Below are positions 1 to 12,029 of a DNA stretch of 64,000 bases, one piece after another (position 1 is the stretch's first letter; each line of letters opens with the position of its first letter). A program made the position numbers and the translations under genes. The stretch lies in NCBI GenBank assembly GCA_047967505.1, contig CM106539.1. The stretch is one strand, 5' to 3'. This DNA is from Dipteris shenzhenensis (lineage: Eukaryota > Polypodiophyta > Polypodiopsida > Gleicheniales). The notes under the pieces are model-generated. The model made no database searches. It had not been told where the DNA came from and was given only the letters and a program-made list of their open reading frames with translations.

Positions 1-780
1 GGTGCTTGCGTAAAGTGTGCTTTGCGTCGATACCAGTTGCGTCACACTGCCGATCGCTTCAAGGATGCACATGATGTGGTGCGGTGGTGCAGCCAGCACT
101 TATCCACTAGTGCTATCTCCTCGTTTCAGTCGCGTGACGATAGGGTGGTGAGCCGGTATTTTTGGTGCGTGGACATTGGGAGTCTTGATCGGTCTAGGCC
201 TTTTGATTGTCATTCAGTGTTCGGCACTCTTGATTTCCATTCCATCAGGAGCATAGGTGAGCCTCACCCCGCGATCTTTTCTCGACGGTTTGCATGTTTT
301 TGCTCTGCATGCATTGATGATGATTAGGGAGGGTGCTCCATGATACCATGGGTCGATCCATGGGTACGGCGAGTGCTTTCTCCCTTCCAGCCTTGGGAGG
401 AGGTACATGATGATCAGGATGCGGGATTCAGTTCCTCTAGAGATTATGACCAGCTTACAGATATGTTGCGTATTGGTGATATCTTCGCGGTTATTGCTTC
501 GGAGGGCAATGAGGAGGGTGTGGGTTATTACTTGTTGCAATGCTCTATGCTGAAGAGTGTGCTGAATGAGGATACAGGGGATGGGCATGGGATGCACTTC
601 AATTCTCATAGCATGATCGTAGGTGGCCACTATTTAGAGCAGATACAGAGGCGTGGTCGCTATATTGAGTTCCAAGAGTACATGGCGGATCAAGAGGCAT
701 ACATGTATTCTCATCTTGTTGTTGCGATCAAGATTACTTTGAGTCGTGTTCGCACTCGCAAGGTGACATCCACTCCATGA
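1..780 (+). pseudogene. 3' end of a decayed gene of unknown function
   Basis: A single reading frame runs from the window edge to a TGA at 778-780, broken only by an in-frame TAG at 325-327. The upstream part is Cys-rich near its end (F-A-C-F-C-S-A-C followed by G-G-C-S just after the stop). The downstream part (340-780) has an acidic and aromatic segment (IGDIFAVIASEGNEEGVGYY) and ends in a basic tail. Keeping one frame across the stop suggests a real coding sequence with a recent nonsense mutation, or an unrecognised intron at the stop. I do not recognise the family. A transposon-borne gene is plausible in this setting but is inference. The start lies outside the window. Confidence 0.45.
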
Positions 781-1230
781 TGGCGCCTTGCAGTGGCGGA
801 TCACCAGAGCATACTTGCAACTATTGGCATGAGAGCTGATCCTGAGGAGTAGCACATTACATATCATATTTTTTGGGATCATCAGTTGATCAGATTGATT
901 TTTATTGGGTATCATTAGTTGATTACACATTTTTGTATTCGATATGTGTAGGCTCACTGTGTGACCGTACCATTGTAATTTTCATGGACTCATATTTTGT
1001 ATTTCACTCTGATGGTTGTATACACGTTCATACACATCATTGTATTAGATTCTATTTTATACATGATGTCCGATGTCTTCTCAATGGGATTTGTTGTGTT
1101 TGTAAAACAAAAAATTGTTTATTAGTAGTAATGTTGTAATTGTGTTTTGTGCTTTAGGACATTTTAAAAATGTGTGTAAGAAAATTCGCGCACGTACTAA
1201 CGAAATACACGTGTGGACTTATCTGTTGGT
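781..1230. other. AT-rich spacer, nothing recognised
   Basis: Apparent 3' flank of the decayed gene leading into the satellite array. No open frame with coding character, no RNA gene and no clear repeat was seen. Confidence 0.5.
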
Positions 1231-4200
1231 CCCTACTAGCACGACTACGTATGAAAAATGGTGCATGTACTAATGAAATACGCATGTGGACATTTCTGTT
1301 GGGGATGAAACTTTGCACGACTCTTAGGCCACCCTAGACATACATCCACATAAGATTTGGTCTCCAACTGATTTGGTATGCGCCACGTGGAAGGTATAAT
1401 GCGTACATTTTTACAATCCCTACTAGCACGACTACGTATGAAAAATGGCGCACGTACTAATGAAATACGCATGTGGACTTATCTATTGGGGATTAAACTT
1501 TGCACGGATATTAGGATACCCTAGACGTACATCCATGCAAGATTTGGTCTCCAACTGATTTGGTATGCGCCACGTGGAAGGTATAATGCGTACATTTTTA
1601 CAATCCCTACTAGCACGACTACGTATGAAAAATGTCGCACGTACTAATGAAATATGCATGTGGACTTATCTGTTGGGGATTAAACTTTGCACGGCTCTTA
1701 GGCTACCCTAGACGTACATCCATGCAAGATTTGGTCTCCAACTGATTTGGTATGCACCACGTGGAAGGTATAATGCGTACATTTTTACAATCCCTACTAG
1801 CACGACTACGTATGAAAAATGGCGCACAAACTAATGAAATATGCAAATGGACTTATCTGTTGGGGATGAAACTTCGCACGGCTCTTAGGCCACCCTAGAC
1901 ATACATCCATGCAAGATTTGGTCTCCAACTGATTTGGTATGCGCCACGTGGAAGGTATAATGCATACATTTTTACAATCCCTACTAGCATGACTACGTAT
2001 GAAAAATGGCGCACGTACTAATGAAATACGCAGATGGACTTATCTGTTTGGGATGAAACTTTGCAGGGCTCTTAGGCCACCTAGACATACATCCATGCAA
2101 GATTTGGTCTCCAACTGATTTGGTATGCGCCACGTGGAAGGTATAATCCGTACATTTTTACAATCCCTACTAGCACGACTACGTATGAAAAATGGCGCAC
2201 GTACTAATGAAATACGCAGATGGACTTATCTGCTGGGGATGAAACTTTGCACGGCTCTTAGGCCACCCTAGACATACATCCACGCAAGATTTGGTCTCCA
2301 ACTAATTTGGCGTGTGCCACGTGGAAGGTATAATGCGTACATTTTTACAATCCCCACTAGCACAACTACGTATGAAAAATGGCGCACGTACTAACAAAAT
2401 ACGCATGTGGACTTATCTGTTGGGGATGAAACTTTGCACGGCTCTTAGGCTACCCTAGACATACATCCACGCAAGATTTGGTCTCCAACTGATTTGGTAT
2501 GTGCCACGTGGAAGGTATAATGGGTACATTTTTACAATCCCTACTAGCACGACTACGTATGAAAAATGGTGCACGTACTAACGAAATACGCATGTGGACT
2601 TATTTGTTGGGGATGAAACTTCGCATGGCTCTTAGGCTACCCTAGACGTACATTCATGCAAGATTTGGTCTCCAACTGATTTGGTATGCGCCATGTGGAA
2701 GGTATAATGCGTACATTTTTACAATCCCTACTAGCACGACTACGTATGAAAAATGGCGCACGTACTAACCAAATACGCAGATGGACTTATCTGTTGGGGA
2801 TGAAACTTCGCACAGCTCTTAGGCCATCCTAGACATACATCCACGCAAGATTTGGTCTCCAACTAATTTGGTATGCGCCACGTGGAAGGTATAATGCGTA
2901 CATTTTTACAATCCCTACTAGCACGACTACGTATGAAAAATGGCGCACGTACTAACGAAATATGCATGTGGACTTATCTGTTGGGGATTAAACTTTGCAT
3001 GGCTCTTAGGCTACCCTAGACGTACATCCATGCAAGATTTGGTCTCCAACTGATTTGGTATGCGCCACGTGGAAGGTATAATGCGTACATGTTTACAATC
3101 CCTACTAGTAGCACTACGTATGAAAAATGGCACACGTACTAATGAAATACGCACGTGGACTTATCTATTGGGGATTAAACTTTGCACGGCTCTTAGGCTA
3201 CCCTAGACGTACATCCACACAAGATTTGGTCTCCAACTGATTTGGTATGCGCCACGTGGAAGGTATAATGCTTAGATTTTTACAAATCCCTACAGCACGA
3301 CTAAACCCTAAACCCTAAACCCTAAACCCTGTTGGGGATGAAACTTCACACAGCTCTTGGGCTACCCTATACGTACATCCACACAAGATTTGGTCTCCAA
3401 CTGATTTGGTATGCGCCACGTGGAAGGTATAATGCGTAGATTTTTACAAATCCCTACTGCACGACTAAACCCTAAACCCTAAACCCTGAACCTTGTTGGG
3501 GATGAAACTTCACACGGCTCTTAGGCTACCCTAGACGTATATCCACGCAAGATTTTGTCTCCAACTGATTTGGTATGTGCCATGTGGAAGGTATAATGCG
3601 TACATTTTTACAATCCCTACTAGCACGACTGAACCCTAAACCCTAAACCCTAAACCTTGAACCCTGTTGGGGATGAAACTTCACACGGCTCTTAGGCTAC
3701 CCTAGATGTACATCCACGCAAGATTTGGTCTCCAACTGATTTGGTATGCGCCACGTGGAAGGTATAATACGTACACTTTTACAATCCCTACTAGCATGAC
3801 TAAACCCTGAATCCTAAACCCTAAACCCTAAACCCTATTGGGGATGAAACTTCACACGGCTCTTAGGCTCCCTAGACGTACATCCATGCAAGATTTGGTC
3901 TCCAACTGATTTGGTATGCGCCACGTGGAAGGTATAATGTGTAGATTTTTACAATCCTTACAAGCACGTCTAAACCCTAAACCCTAAACCCTGTTGGGGA
4001 TGAAACTTCACACAGGTCTTAGGCTACTCTAGATGTACATCCACGCAAGATTTGGTCTCCAATTGATTTGGTATGCGCCACGTGGAAGGTATAATGCGTA
4101 CATTTTTACAATCCCTACTAGCATGATAAACCCTGTTGGGGATGAAACTTCACACGGCTCTTAGGCTACCCTAGACGTACATCCACGCAAGATTTGGTCT

Positions 4201-4262
4201 CCAACTGATTTCGTATGTGCCACATGGAAGGTATAATCCCTACTAGTGACTACGTATGAAAA
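1231..4262. repeat. 187-bp tandem satellite array
   Basis: The anchor ccctactagcacgactac recurs at about 1231, 1418, 1605, 1792, 1979, 2165, 2352, 2539, 2726, 2913, 3100 and 3288, giving a very regular 187-bp period, close to one nucleosome repeat. Each unit also contains tttggtctccaactgattt and gccacgtggaaggtataatg. After 3288 the spacing falls to 164, 163, 171, 170, 157 and 125 bp because about 50 bp of the unit is replaced by telomere-like repeats. The array has no coding potential; short open frames in it are chance. Confidence 0.95.
3301..4134. repeat. Interstitial telomere-like CCCTAAA blocks inside the satellite
   Basis: Runs of CTAAACC repeats occur at 3301-3330, 3465-3493, 3631-3665, 3801-3837 and 3971-3992, with a last trace near 4127. 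Each sits at the same point of the monomer, just after the cacgact anchor and before gttggggatgaaact, in place of the acgtatgaaaaatggcgcac segment of ordinary units. The heptamer is the plant telomere repeat. The blocks are short and partly degenerate (CCCTGAA, TCCTAAA), so this is not a chromosome end. Confidence 0.9.
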
Positions 4263-4335
4263 ATGGCAAGCATTGATATATACGAAATTCAATATGATAT
4301 TCAAAATGATAAAGTTCATAGCACGAGAGAGCTCT

Positions 4336-4394
<59 letters not shown>

Positions 4395-4800
4395 TATACT
4401 TGAACACCTTTTCAATGCTTAATGTTTACAATTATGACACACGGCATTATTTTTAAAATACCTTATGTATTAGATGTGTGAATTGAGATATCTGAAATTC
4501 AAAATCATACTCTTAATTTTAAATATGCACATGGGGATGAAACTTCGCACGGCTCTTAGGTTTAGTGTAATAATTGCAAGCATTGATATATACGAAATTC
4601 AATATGATATTCAAAATGATAAAGTTCATAGCACGAGAAAGGGAGAGAGAGAGAGAGAGAGAGAGACCTTATACTTGAACACTTTTTCAATGCTTAATGT
4701 TTACAATTACTTCACATGGCATTCTTTTTAAAATACCTTATGTATTAGATGTGTGAATTGAGATATTTGAAATTCAAAATCATACTCCTAATTTTAAATG
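4262..4800. repeat. About 300-bp tandem duplication with GA microsatellites
   Basis: The block starting gcaagcattgatatatacg occurs at about 4266 and again at about 4576. Both copies contain an (AG)n run (about 4338-4391 and 4643-4667), followed by accttatacttgaacac and a matching AT-rich tail. Between them lies a scrap of the satellite unit (ggggatgaaacttcgcacgg, about 4533), so the duplication postdates or disrupted the satellite edge. Confidence 0.85.
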
Positions 4801-4990
4801 TTTTTGTTAGATTTGAACAAACTATAAACTGAGATAAACAAAGTAAGAAGAACATCATGAAAGTACAAAAATGCTCATACATCATAAAAGTAAGAACAAT
4901 ATCATGAAAGTACCAAAATGAATGTGTACATCGTCATCATCATCGTGTAGAAGTGCATCCCTAAACAAGAAATGTGTGAAGCCTAAGCAA

Positions 4991-6882
4991 TCATCTTGAA
5001 TCAGAGTCTGATAACTCCACATATGATCCTCTAGTCATCCTCTGACGTGGCTCCTGTATGACCCGCTGCCCAACCGTCCGCTGTGTGCCCTTAGGCAAAG
5101 CCGGATCAGATGGGCCAGCCTCATCTCCTGCATGAGATGGGCCAGCCTCATCCTGATGAAGAGGAGGGCATGCTGCACGAGCCACCGCTATCATCTCTGC
5201 CTCCCTCTCCTCCTCTATGTATGCGCGTCTCAGCTCCCAAAGTCGTGCATCTGCGAATACTCGTGCCTCAAATCCAGTGCGAGTAATCGTCTCTACATGT
5301 AGAAGACGTTGGGCCCAAGCTGCTGCTCCACCCACTGCTTTAATGATGTCTGAAGCTCTGCCTCTTGCGCAATACAGCGTGCCTCCTCTGCTCATGCCTC
5401 GTCACCTGGCATGAAATCACCATATGAGAAGCGTCGCGGAACACACGCTGCAACCACTGATGTATCAGCACCCTCCTGCTGCAGCAAAGCTCTCTGTGCC
5501 TCCTCCCTATAGTGCTCTATCAAGACCACGCGGGCGAATGGATCAATGGCCTGACGATGACCAGGATACAGATCATCCATGCCTAGTCCTCTGTATGTGG
5601 CCACATCAATGTCAGCAAAGCATACAGGGCACACTGATCGTGCCACCATGTGGCGGGTCATGCAATGGAGATGTGCGATGTGGTCGCACCCTAGTCCAAA
5701 CCACCCTACGGTGTCAAACTCCTCGTGGCAAAGGACGCAAGTGGCGGTAGGAAGCCTGGCTATGATTGGTGCATCTATGGGTGTCCTAGTCGGCACATCT
5801 ACAGGAGGAGCGGGGTATAGGGCCACGCTGGGGTCGATCCTATGGCGAGTTGGATCACGACTAATATGTCTCAACTGCGAAATATAGTGCTCCGTACGAT
5901 GGTACGCTATGCGTGTCCGAATCCTCTGCTCCTCCAAATATGCCTCCAACAATCGTACACGAGACTCCATATCCTATCGCAATAGATGTGCCTGCAATGC
6001 AAACATGTCGCGTACATGGTGAGAATTAACCAAAAAACTTCAGTTCAAAACACGCTACAAAAAAATAAACAAAATAATCAGAATAACTAACCTCGTCCCT
6101 AGACTCGGCCAACAATGCCTCCAACTCTGCAATCCGTGCGTCTCGAGTCTCCATCTAGTGCTGAGGCGGTGTAGATGTGGGAGGTGGTGTAGATGTGGGA
6201 GGCTCCATAGATGTGGGAGGTGCGGGAGGTGGATCTCGATAGGGCAGAGACCATGTCATGCAAGGATGATGCCACTGAATGAACATCCCCCCTAATCCGT
6301 CCTCCAACAGCTCGCAATACCGGTGCAGGGATAGTGTGCAACTCTGGTGCCTCGCGTCGACGCTGAACACCAACAGTCTGACGCTCCTGACGCCCCATCC
6401 TACCATGTCTCGCTCCTGATCCTGGACAGGTACTAAGGTAGTCTACCCGATGACCAAGCACAAACTCAGCGTATAGCTGCATGGCAAATGACCTGGCTAT
6501 CTGACGGTTGTGAGGCAATCGACCACCGTTCGTAGCGAGATATCTCGGATAAATGTGTGCTGCTATGACGGGGTGCCTACAACGTAAAATATGCAAGGGT
6601 AGCCCTGGGTCGCATCGCCTCAGTGTGACCATCCCAAAACATATCCTCTAAGGCCTGCCTGTGAGGTGACTCACGCTCAAACAACTGTCGAATGGCTCTC
6701 CAATCCAAGCCATGACCAGTGATCTCTGCCTCAGCCTGTGCCTGAAAGCTATTCACAACGTCCTCAACTATGTCCAATCGACCCAGAGCCTCAATGACTG
6801 AATCTAGACTTGCAACCAAGTGAGGGGGTGCCCTAGCATCCTGCAGTGCCCTCATCTCAGCTCTCAGAATCTCTATCTGCAT
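4991..6882 (-). pseudogene. Decayed multi-exon gene with a RING-H2 finger
   Basis: On the minus strand, coding-like pieces follow one another: 6882-6577, an overlapping frame 6632-6099, then 5970-5392 and 5395-4991. The 5970-5392 piece (192 aa) has coiled-coil-like arginine and glutamate-rich ends and a complete RING-H2 pattern: C-x2-C, C-x-H-x2-H-x2-C and C-P-V-C, spaced 13 and 10 residues apart. RING-H2 domains typically act in E3 ubiquitin ligases. A donor (GAGgttagt) follows the METRDARIAELEALLAESR segment near 6100, so introns were present. Frame changes and stops (for example GDEA-TGA near 5392) show decay. The parent family is unknown. A transposon accessory gene or a captured host gene are both possible. 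Confidence 0.6.
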
Positions 6883-7799
6883 ACGAATAGTGGTGCCAGA
6901 ACCTGTGCGCTGGGGCTAGCGCATGCACAAAAAAAACACATGGAAATTAATATTCTATTTGGGTAATGAAAATAATATTCTATTCAATATGACTTATAAT
7001 CTATTTACGTAATGAAAACTATTTGTACGTACTCCTTGATGAGGTAGGATGTCGTTGGGATCATCCTATGCACCTACCGATAGATGGGCCAAATGTGTCG
7101 CTATGCCTACAACAGTGCTATGTTGCAAATTCAATTCGTATTTACAATTATTTACAAGTTGTTTACTTTAGAAAGTCGGTTTCTTCAAGCTCATTCTCCT
7201 TGTCTATACTACCCACCCTTGCTGTAATTAATAGCAAATAGCTTTTGTTCTAGATGCTCCCTCCATTTTTCGAGGCTCTACACTACCATGGGCTCTACTA
7301 GCATGTCAACGTATGTAGTAGAGGTGTATTTTTGGAAGAGAGATGTAAAGATACTGAGTGATAGAAAGAAAATGTTATGTACAATACATTATAATAAACT
7401 ACAAGGAATAGATGCTAACTTGAAAGATATAACCCAAGGCAAGACCTGCATACTAGAATATTCCACATGAAGGTGGACAAATGCACCTCTCAATAATTGC
7501 AAGTGTAAGTCAAATTGCACCTCTAAACATATGCCAAACTAATGTAGAATAGCATCTTGAAATGTATAGAATATATAGGAAATGACAATATTTATAGGAT
7601 AGAGATAGGTTATGGTCATTGAGATAACCCTGGTTATACTACTTGACTTGGAGCATCTGTTGAATGATTGGTTGGCATGATTGGCTCCTAGCTAGTTGGG
7701 AATAGCTAGCCCTAAACAACTTTTTGACTAGGCCTTAACTAGATCATCTTGCTCTAGCTTGTTCACTCAGCCTACTTACTCTACCTAAATTATGAAAAC
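6883..7799. other. AT-rich spacer, nothing recognised
   Basis: Upstream of the RING pseudogene on its strand. No supported gene, RNA or repeat; short open frames here lack coding character. Confidence 0.5.
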
Positions 7800-8745
7800 A
7801 ACTCTCAACCAAAGATCATTTTTAAAAATAAAATTTAAACGTTTTTTATTTAAATAAAAATAGCACTAATTAAAAAAATAACTTTAATCTCTTTTTTTAA
7901 AAAAGATGATTTTAAAAAACAAAATATTTACATTTTCACATTTTAAATAAAAAATTACGTAATTTCAAAAAAAAAAAAACTTTAAAATGCATTTGAAATT
8001 TAGAAATACTTTATAATTATAAATAGATGAATTAAAAAAACAAAATTTTTACATTTTCACATTTTAAATAAAAAATTACGTAATTAAAAAAAATTATTTA
8101 AAATTTTTTAAAAATGCATTTGAAATTCTGAAATATTTTATAATTAGATTACATTTTCCTATAAACTCTTATTTTCTTTTTTTTCAAAGATCATTTTTAA
8201 AAATAAAATTTAAAAGTTTTTTTATTTAAACAAAAATAGCACTAATTTAAAAAATAACTTTAATCTCTTTTTTTTAAAAGATGATTTTAAAAAACAAAAT
8301 ATTTACATTTTCACATTTTAAATAAAAAATTACGTAATTCTAAAAAAAAATAAAAATACTTTAAAATGCATTTGAAATTTAGAAATATTTTATAATTATA
8401 AATAGATGAATTTTAAAAACAAAATATATACATTTTCAAATTTTAAATAAAAAATTACGTAATTAAAAAAAATCATTTAAATTTTTTTTAAAATGCATTT
8501 GAAATTATGAAATATTTAATAATTAGATTACATTTTCCTATAAACTCTTATTTTCTTTTTTTTTCAAAGATCATTTTTAAAAATAAAATTTAAAAGTTTT
8601 TTTATTTAAATAAAAATAGCACTAATTTAAAAAATAACTTTAATCTCTTTTTTTTTAAAAGATGATTTTCAAAAACAAAATATTTACATTTTCACATTTT
8701 AAATAAAAAATTACGTAATTTCAAAAAAAAAAAAAAACTTTAAAA
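7800..8745. repeat. AT-rich tandem repeat, about 375-380 bp period, 2.5 units
   Basis: The anchor aaagatcatttttaaaaata recurs at about 7811, 8186 and 8566. Inside each unit a shorter element, acaaaat..tacattttcacattttaaataaaaaattacgtaat, is itself repeated (about 7917, 8041, 8297, 8420, 8677), giving a two-level repeat. The block is extremely A/T rich with homopolymer runs and could behave as a matrix-attachment-like or easily unwound region, which is speculative. Confidence 0.85.
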
Positions 8746-8750
8746 TGCAC

Positions 8751-9096
8751 ATACCTCGATTGACGTATTGGACATGCAGCCAAGTCATCGGTCCAGCACA
8801 CCTTGATCGAGGTATGTCAACTAAACCATCGGATGGCATTTACCTCGATCGAGGTATATGACACGATCGAGATCAAGGTATGTGGACTTGCCAATACCTC
8901 GATCGAGGTATAGCTGGATTGCCACGATACCTCGAACGAGGTATAGGTGGCTTGTATAGGTGGCATGCCATGAGACCTCGATTGAGGTATAGGCTCGGTT
9001 CGGTGAAAAAAGTCCAGGACCTCGATCGAGGTATTGGCTTGGCTCGGTTGTCCTCGTGTGTGATTTTCATTGGATATAATACCTCGATCGAGGTAT
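8751..9096. repeat. Array of perfect palindromes ATACCTCGATCGAGGTAT
   Basis: The palindrome core ACCTCGATCGAGGT or close variants occur at 8751-8768, 8800-8815, 8841-8856, a degraded pair at 8862-8880, 8894-8911, 8927-8944, 8974-8990, 9018-9034 and 9079-9096. Three copies (8841, 8894, 9079) are perfect over 16-18 bp. Spacers of 15-50 bp are not alike in sequence, so only the palindrome is conserved. Both strands show open frames with recurring LDRGI or TSIEV segments; these are translations of the palindrome, not evidence of a protein. Confidence 0.9.
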
Positions 9097-9775
9097 CGCA
9101 GACCGAAGCAAAACCTTTGTATTTTCACTGGAGCGGGTGTCACACTCACCCGAAAGTGGTCCGGAAGTGGACACCCTTAGCTTGCTACCTCCCAATCCTG
9201 CTTTCGTCTCTTCCATGTGTACTGAATCAGGGACCAGAGTGTTTGGTTTAATTATATTTGGACAAATTTGAAATGCATGTTTAGATATAAATTTAAACAA
9301 TTTTGAGCAAATTGAAATTCAAGAAAAAATAGAATTAAACAAACATGAATAGATTTAAGTAGATCATAGTCAGATTTGGAATAAACATATGAGCATAGTG
9401 AACCATAATAAACATATAAATATACAATCATAATGAACCATAAAAAATCATATTGAGTCATATAAAGCTAGACATATAAAATCAGACATATAACATCTGA
9501 TATATAAATAAATACATTAAAAAAATAAAAATGAGCCATATAAAATCAACATACAGACATATAAATATCCCAAAAATTACTTAGCATAAATGGCTTTGAT
9601 ACAAAAGCTCTGTGCTGTGCTCTACACACCCCAATATACAGCCCAAATGGCTTGTCCAAGGTCCTCCTTTGCAACAAAATCCTCTCCAAGGTGTTTAGGG
9701 TCGGAGCTGTCCTCTTCACCATCTATATCTGCACAATATAGTTTAAATCAATAGTGGAGACACAAATGTGGCTTT
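9097..9775. other. AT-rich spacer, nothing recognised
   Basis: Mixed sequence after the palindromes, followed by A/T-rich DNA with many catataaa and agacatataa words. No supported gene. Confidence 0.45.
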
Positions 9776-10272
9776 AACCATACAAACAAAAATGTATGGT
9801 AATTAGCATATATGCTAATTATAACAGATGTGCCAATTTTACATGTGCTAATAACACATGTGTGTTCAATGACATTCTAGTTAGCATATATGATAATTAG
9901 CACATATGGTAATAACAAATATGCTAGTAATTGATATGCTAATTAGCACATATGCTGATAGCATATATGCTAGTATAACTAATATGCTAATTAGCAGAGA
10001 TGTTAATAGAATAGTTGATATGCTAACTAGTACATATGCCAATATTAATTAGCACATATGCTAATGATAGATATGTTAATAATAGATGATAATTAGCACA
10101 TATGCTAATAATGGATATGCTATAAGTGTTAATAAAAACCTGGTAATAATATATGTGCTAATGGATATGGTTCCACATATGCTAACAGACAGATATGCTA
10201 ACATAACCTGTGCTAATAGAATGTGGTTCCATGTATGCTAATAGATAGATGTGATAACATAAGTTGTGCTAA
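9776..10272. repeat. ATATGCTAAT-like micro-repeat array (left half)
   Basis: Dense, irregular recurrence of atatgctaat, gctaattagcacatatg and related words. The array stops at the target site of copy 0 and resumes immediately beyond that element at 21407, so it was one array split by the insertion. No coding sequence. Confidence 0.85.
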
Positions 10273-10967
10273 CACAACAAGACAAAGCACCTACAGATGT
10301 GCACACAGAGGTGCTTCCTTAACTAAAAAAAAACTTACGGATGTGTCTATTTGCATGTCTACAGACCCGTGTCTATATAACAGAGACAGACGTGCCTATA
10401 GACGTGCAAATAGATGCCCTGCTAGAAAAAAAAAAAACACAAACACGTATATAGACGCGTAAATAGATGCTCTGTTAGAAATTTTAGAGATGTGTATATA
10501 AATGCGTTTATAGACGCTCTACAGAATCTTTTTTTAAAATAAAAGTAAAATTTTGTGTGGTTGAACAGAATGATGTGTATGCTGTGTATGCTATGTAGTT
10601 ACAAGAATCCCATCTCCACATTGTGCAATTCAATTCTTACAGCCAACCGCATTTTAATTAGCACGATTGCAAGCATGTCTATAGCCGACGATTACAATTC
10701 CGAATAAAACTTTACAACTCCAAAACGTTTATTTCACAAGGCATTCATTGATAGAACGTTGCACAAGGAAATTGAAAGCCAAAAAAATAAAAGGAGTGTA
10801 TATTAATTCATAGCTCAATGAACGCTTGTATGTACATATAGCACAAAGCCAAGCCATGTCCTGTGGCTTCAAGTACAAAAAATAACAAGAGTGTATATAC
10901 AAGAGAGGCACGAAGCCAAGCCAGTGGCTTCAAGTACAAAAAAGAGTAGCTAGCACTACTTCTACGA

Positions 10968-11853
10968 CTAATCTAAGTTCTCCGCATCCTTGCTCCCTTC
11001 TTCGCCCCCTTCTTCCTCATCTTCTTCCTCTTGATTAGCCGCAAGGTCCTGTAAACGAGGAACAACTTGTATCAATGTATGAAAAATCAAATCTTTACTT
11101 ATAATATTGACATTATTTAATTACTTTCAAATACTTGGGGGGGCGCTCCAGTAGCCCAGATATACTGCTCCTTAGTAATCAACCCATCATCATAGATGTA
11201 TCTCCTCTGTGATGGTGGTGGTGGTAGGCTGTCTCGACAGGAGTAGGGTACTGCCCATGATATCAAGCTACAAGATGACACAATTTACGGAGGGGTTAGT
11301 ACAAAGAAACAACCTCCTAATGAACTACCTAAACAATATAATTTGAGATCGATACTTACAAATTGAGCCTCCCATGATTCAACACCCCCTACTCCAAAAT
11401 CCCCCAAAGCAGGCTGCCATGCATCCCCCACCATTCTCCCAGCTACTACACCTGTTGTCCTGTCGTGTCGAGCTAGTACGCTGGCTGCTCATAGCTAGAG
11501 AAGCGACTCTCGACTGCACGGGAGTACCCTGGCCACTCATAGCTGGAGAAGCAAATCTCTATGGTAAGGGAGTACGCCGACGGCTTTGCGAGGTAGAAGG
11601 ACCTCTTGACTACAGGGGGGGAGAAGGGGCTTGGCTTTGTAGTGGGCTGGGCTATCTTGACTCTGCTGGGGTAATCTCAGCTGGTGTGGGATTGGGGTGG
11701 TTTGGAGTCTGTACTGCCGACTCCTGGGGGGCGTTTGTAGTACCCGTCATGTATGTGTAACTCTACAGGAGTGGGAGGGTGCCACAAAATATTATATAAC
11801 TCTTGAAAGATGGCATCCTGAAGATCAGGTGAGTCTTAAGTTCCTGGCCACAT
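10968..11853 (-). pseudogene. TnpA-like gene remnant of copy 0
   Basis: The ends match the TnpA-like genes of the other copies: an ATG-TGG-CCA-GGA start at 11853, followed by an immediate stop, the small middle exon near 11150-11265 and an acidic last exon ending with TAG at 10968-10970. The conserved central part (the GTIYYDITQTGG to SLKRQALAELA region in the other copies) is deleted; sequence jumps from the SWEAQ-type end to the Ser/Arg-rich upstream part around 11400. Non-functional. Confidence 0.8.
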
Positions 11854-12029
11854 GATGAACCGAAGAAAAGAAAAGAAGAAGATTACCATCAGGCATGCCC
11901 TTGTCACGAGATGCAAAAGAAAAAATAGAGTGACAGCCTGACATTGAGCAAGCATTTACAGACTCCTGCATTCTTTGAATTAGAGTAACAGAAGCCTGTA
12001 TCTGCTTGCTCAATGTCAGGCTATCAAAG

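Noticed and set aside
3301-4134. Chromosome end (true telomere)
   Set aside because: CCCTAAA runs are short, interrupted, embedded in satellite units and followed by tens of kilobases of other sequence.
8751-9096. CRISPR-like array of short repeats
   Set aside because: The repeats are 18-bp palindromes with irregular 15-50 bp spacers in a plant nuclear context, with no cas genes.
8817-9251. Long open frames with recurring LDRGI or TSIEV peptides
   Set aside because: They occur on both strands in several frames and come directly from the repeated palindrome; no start, splice or domain evidence supports a protein.
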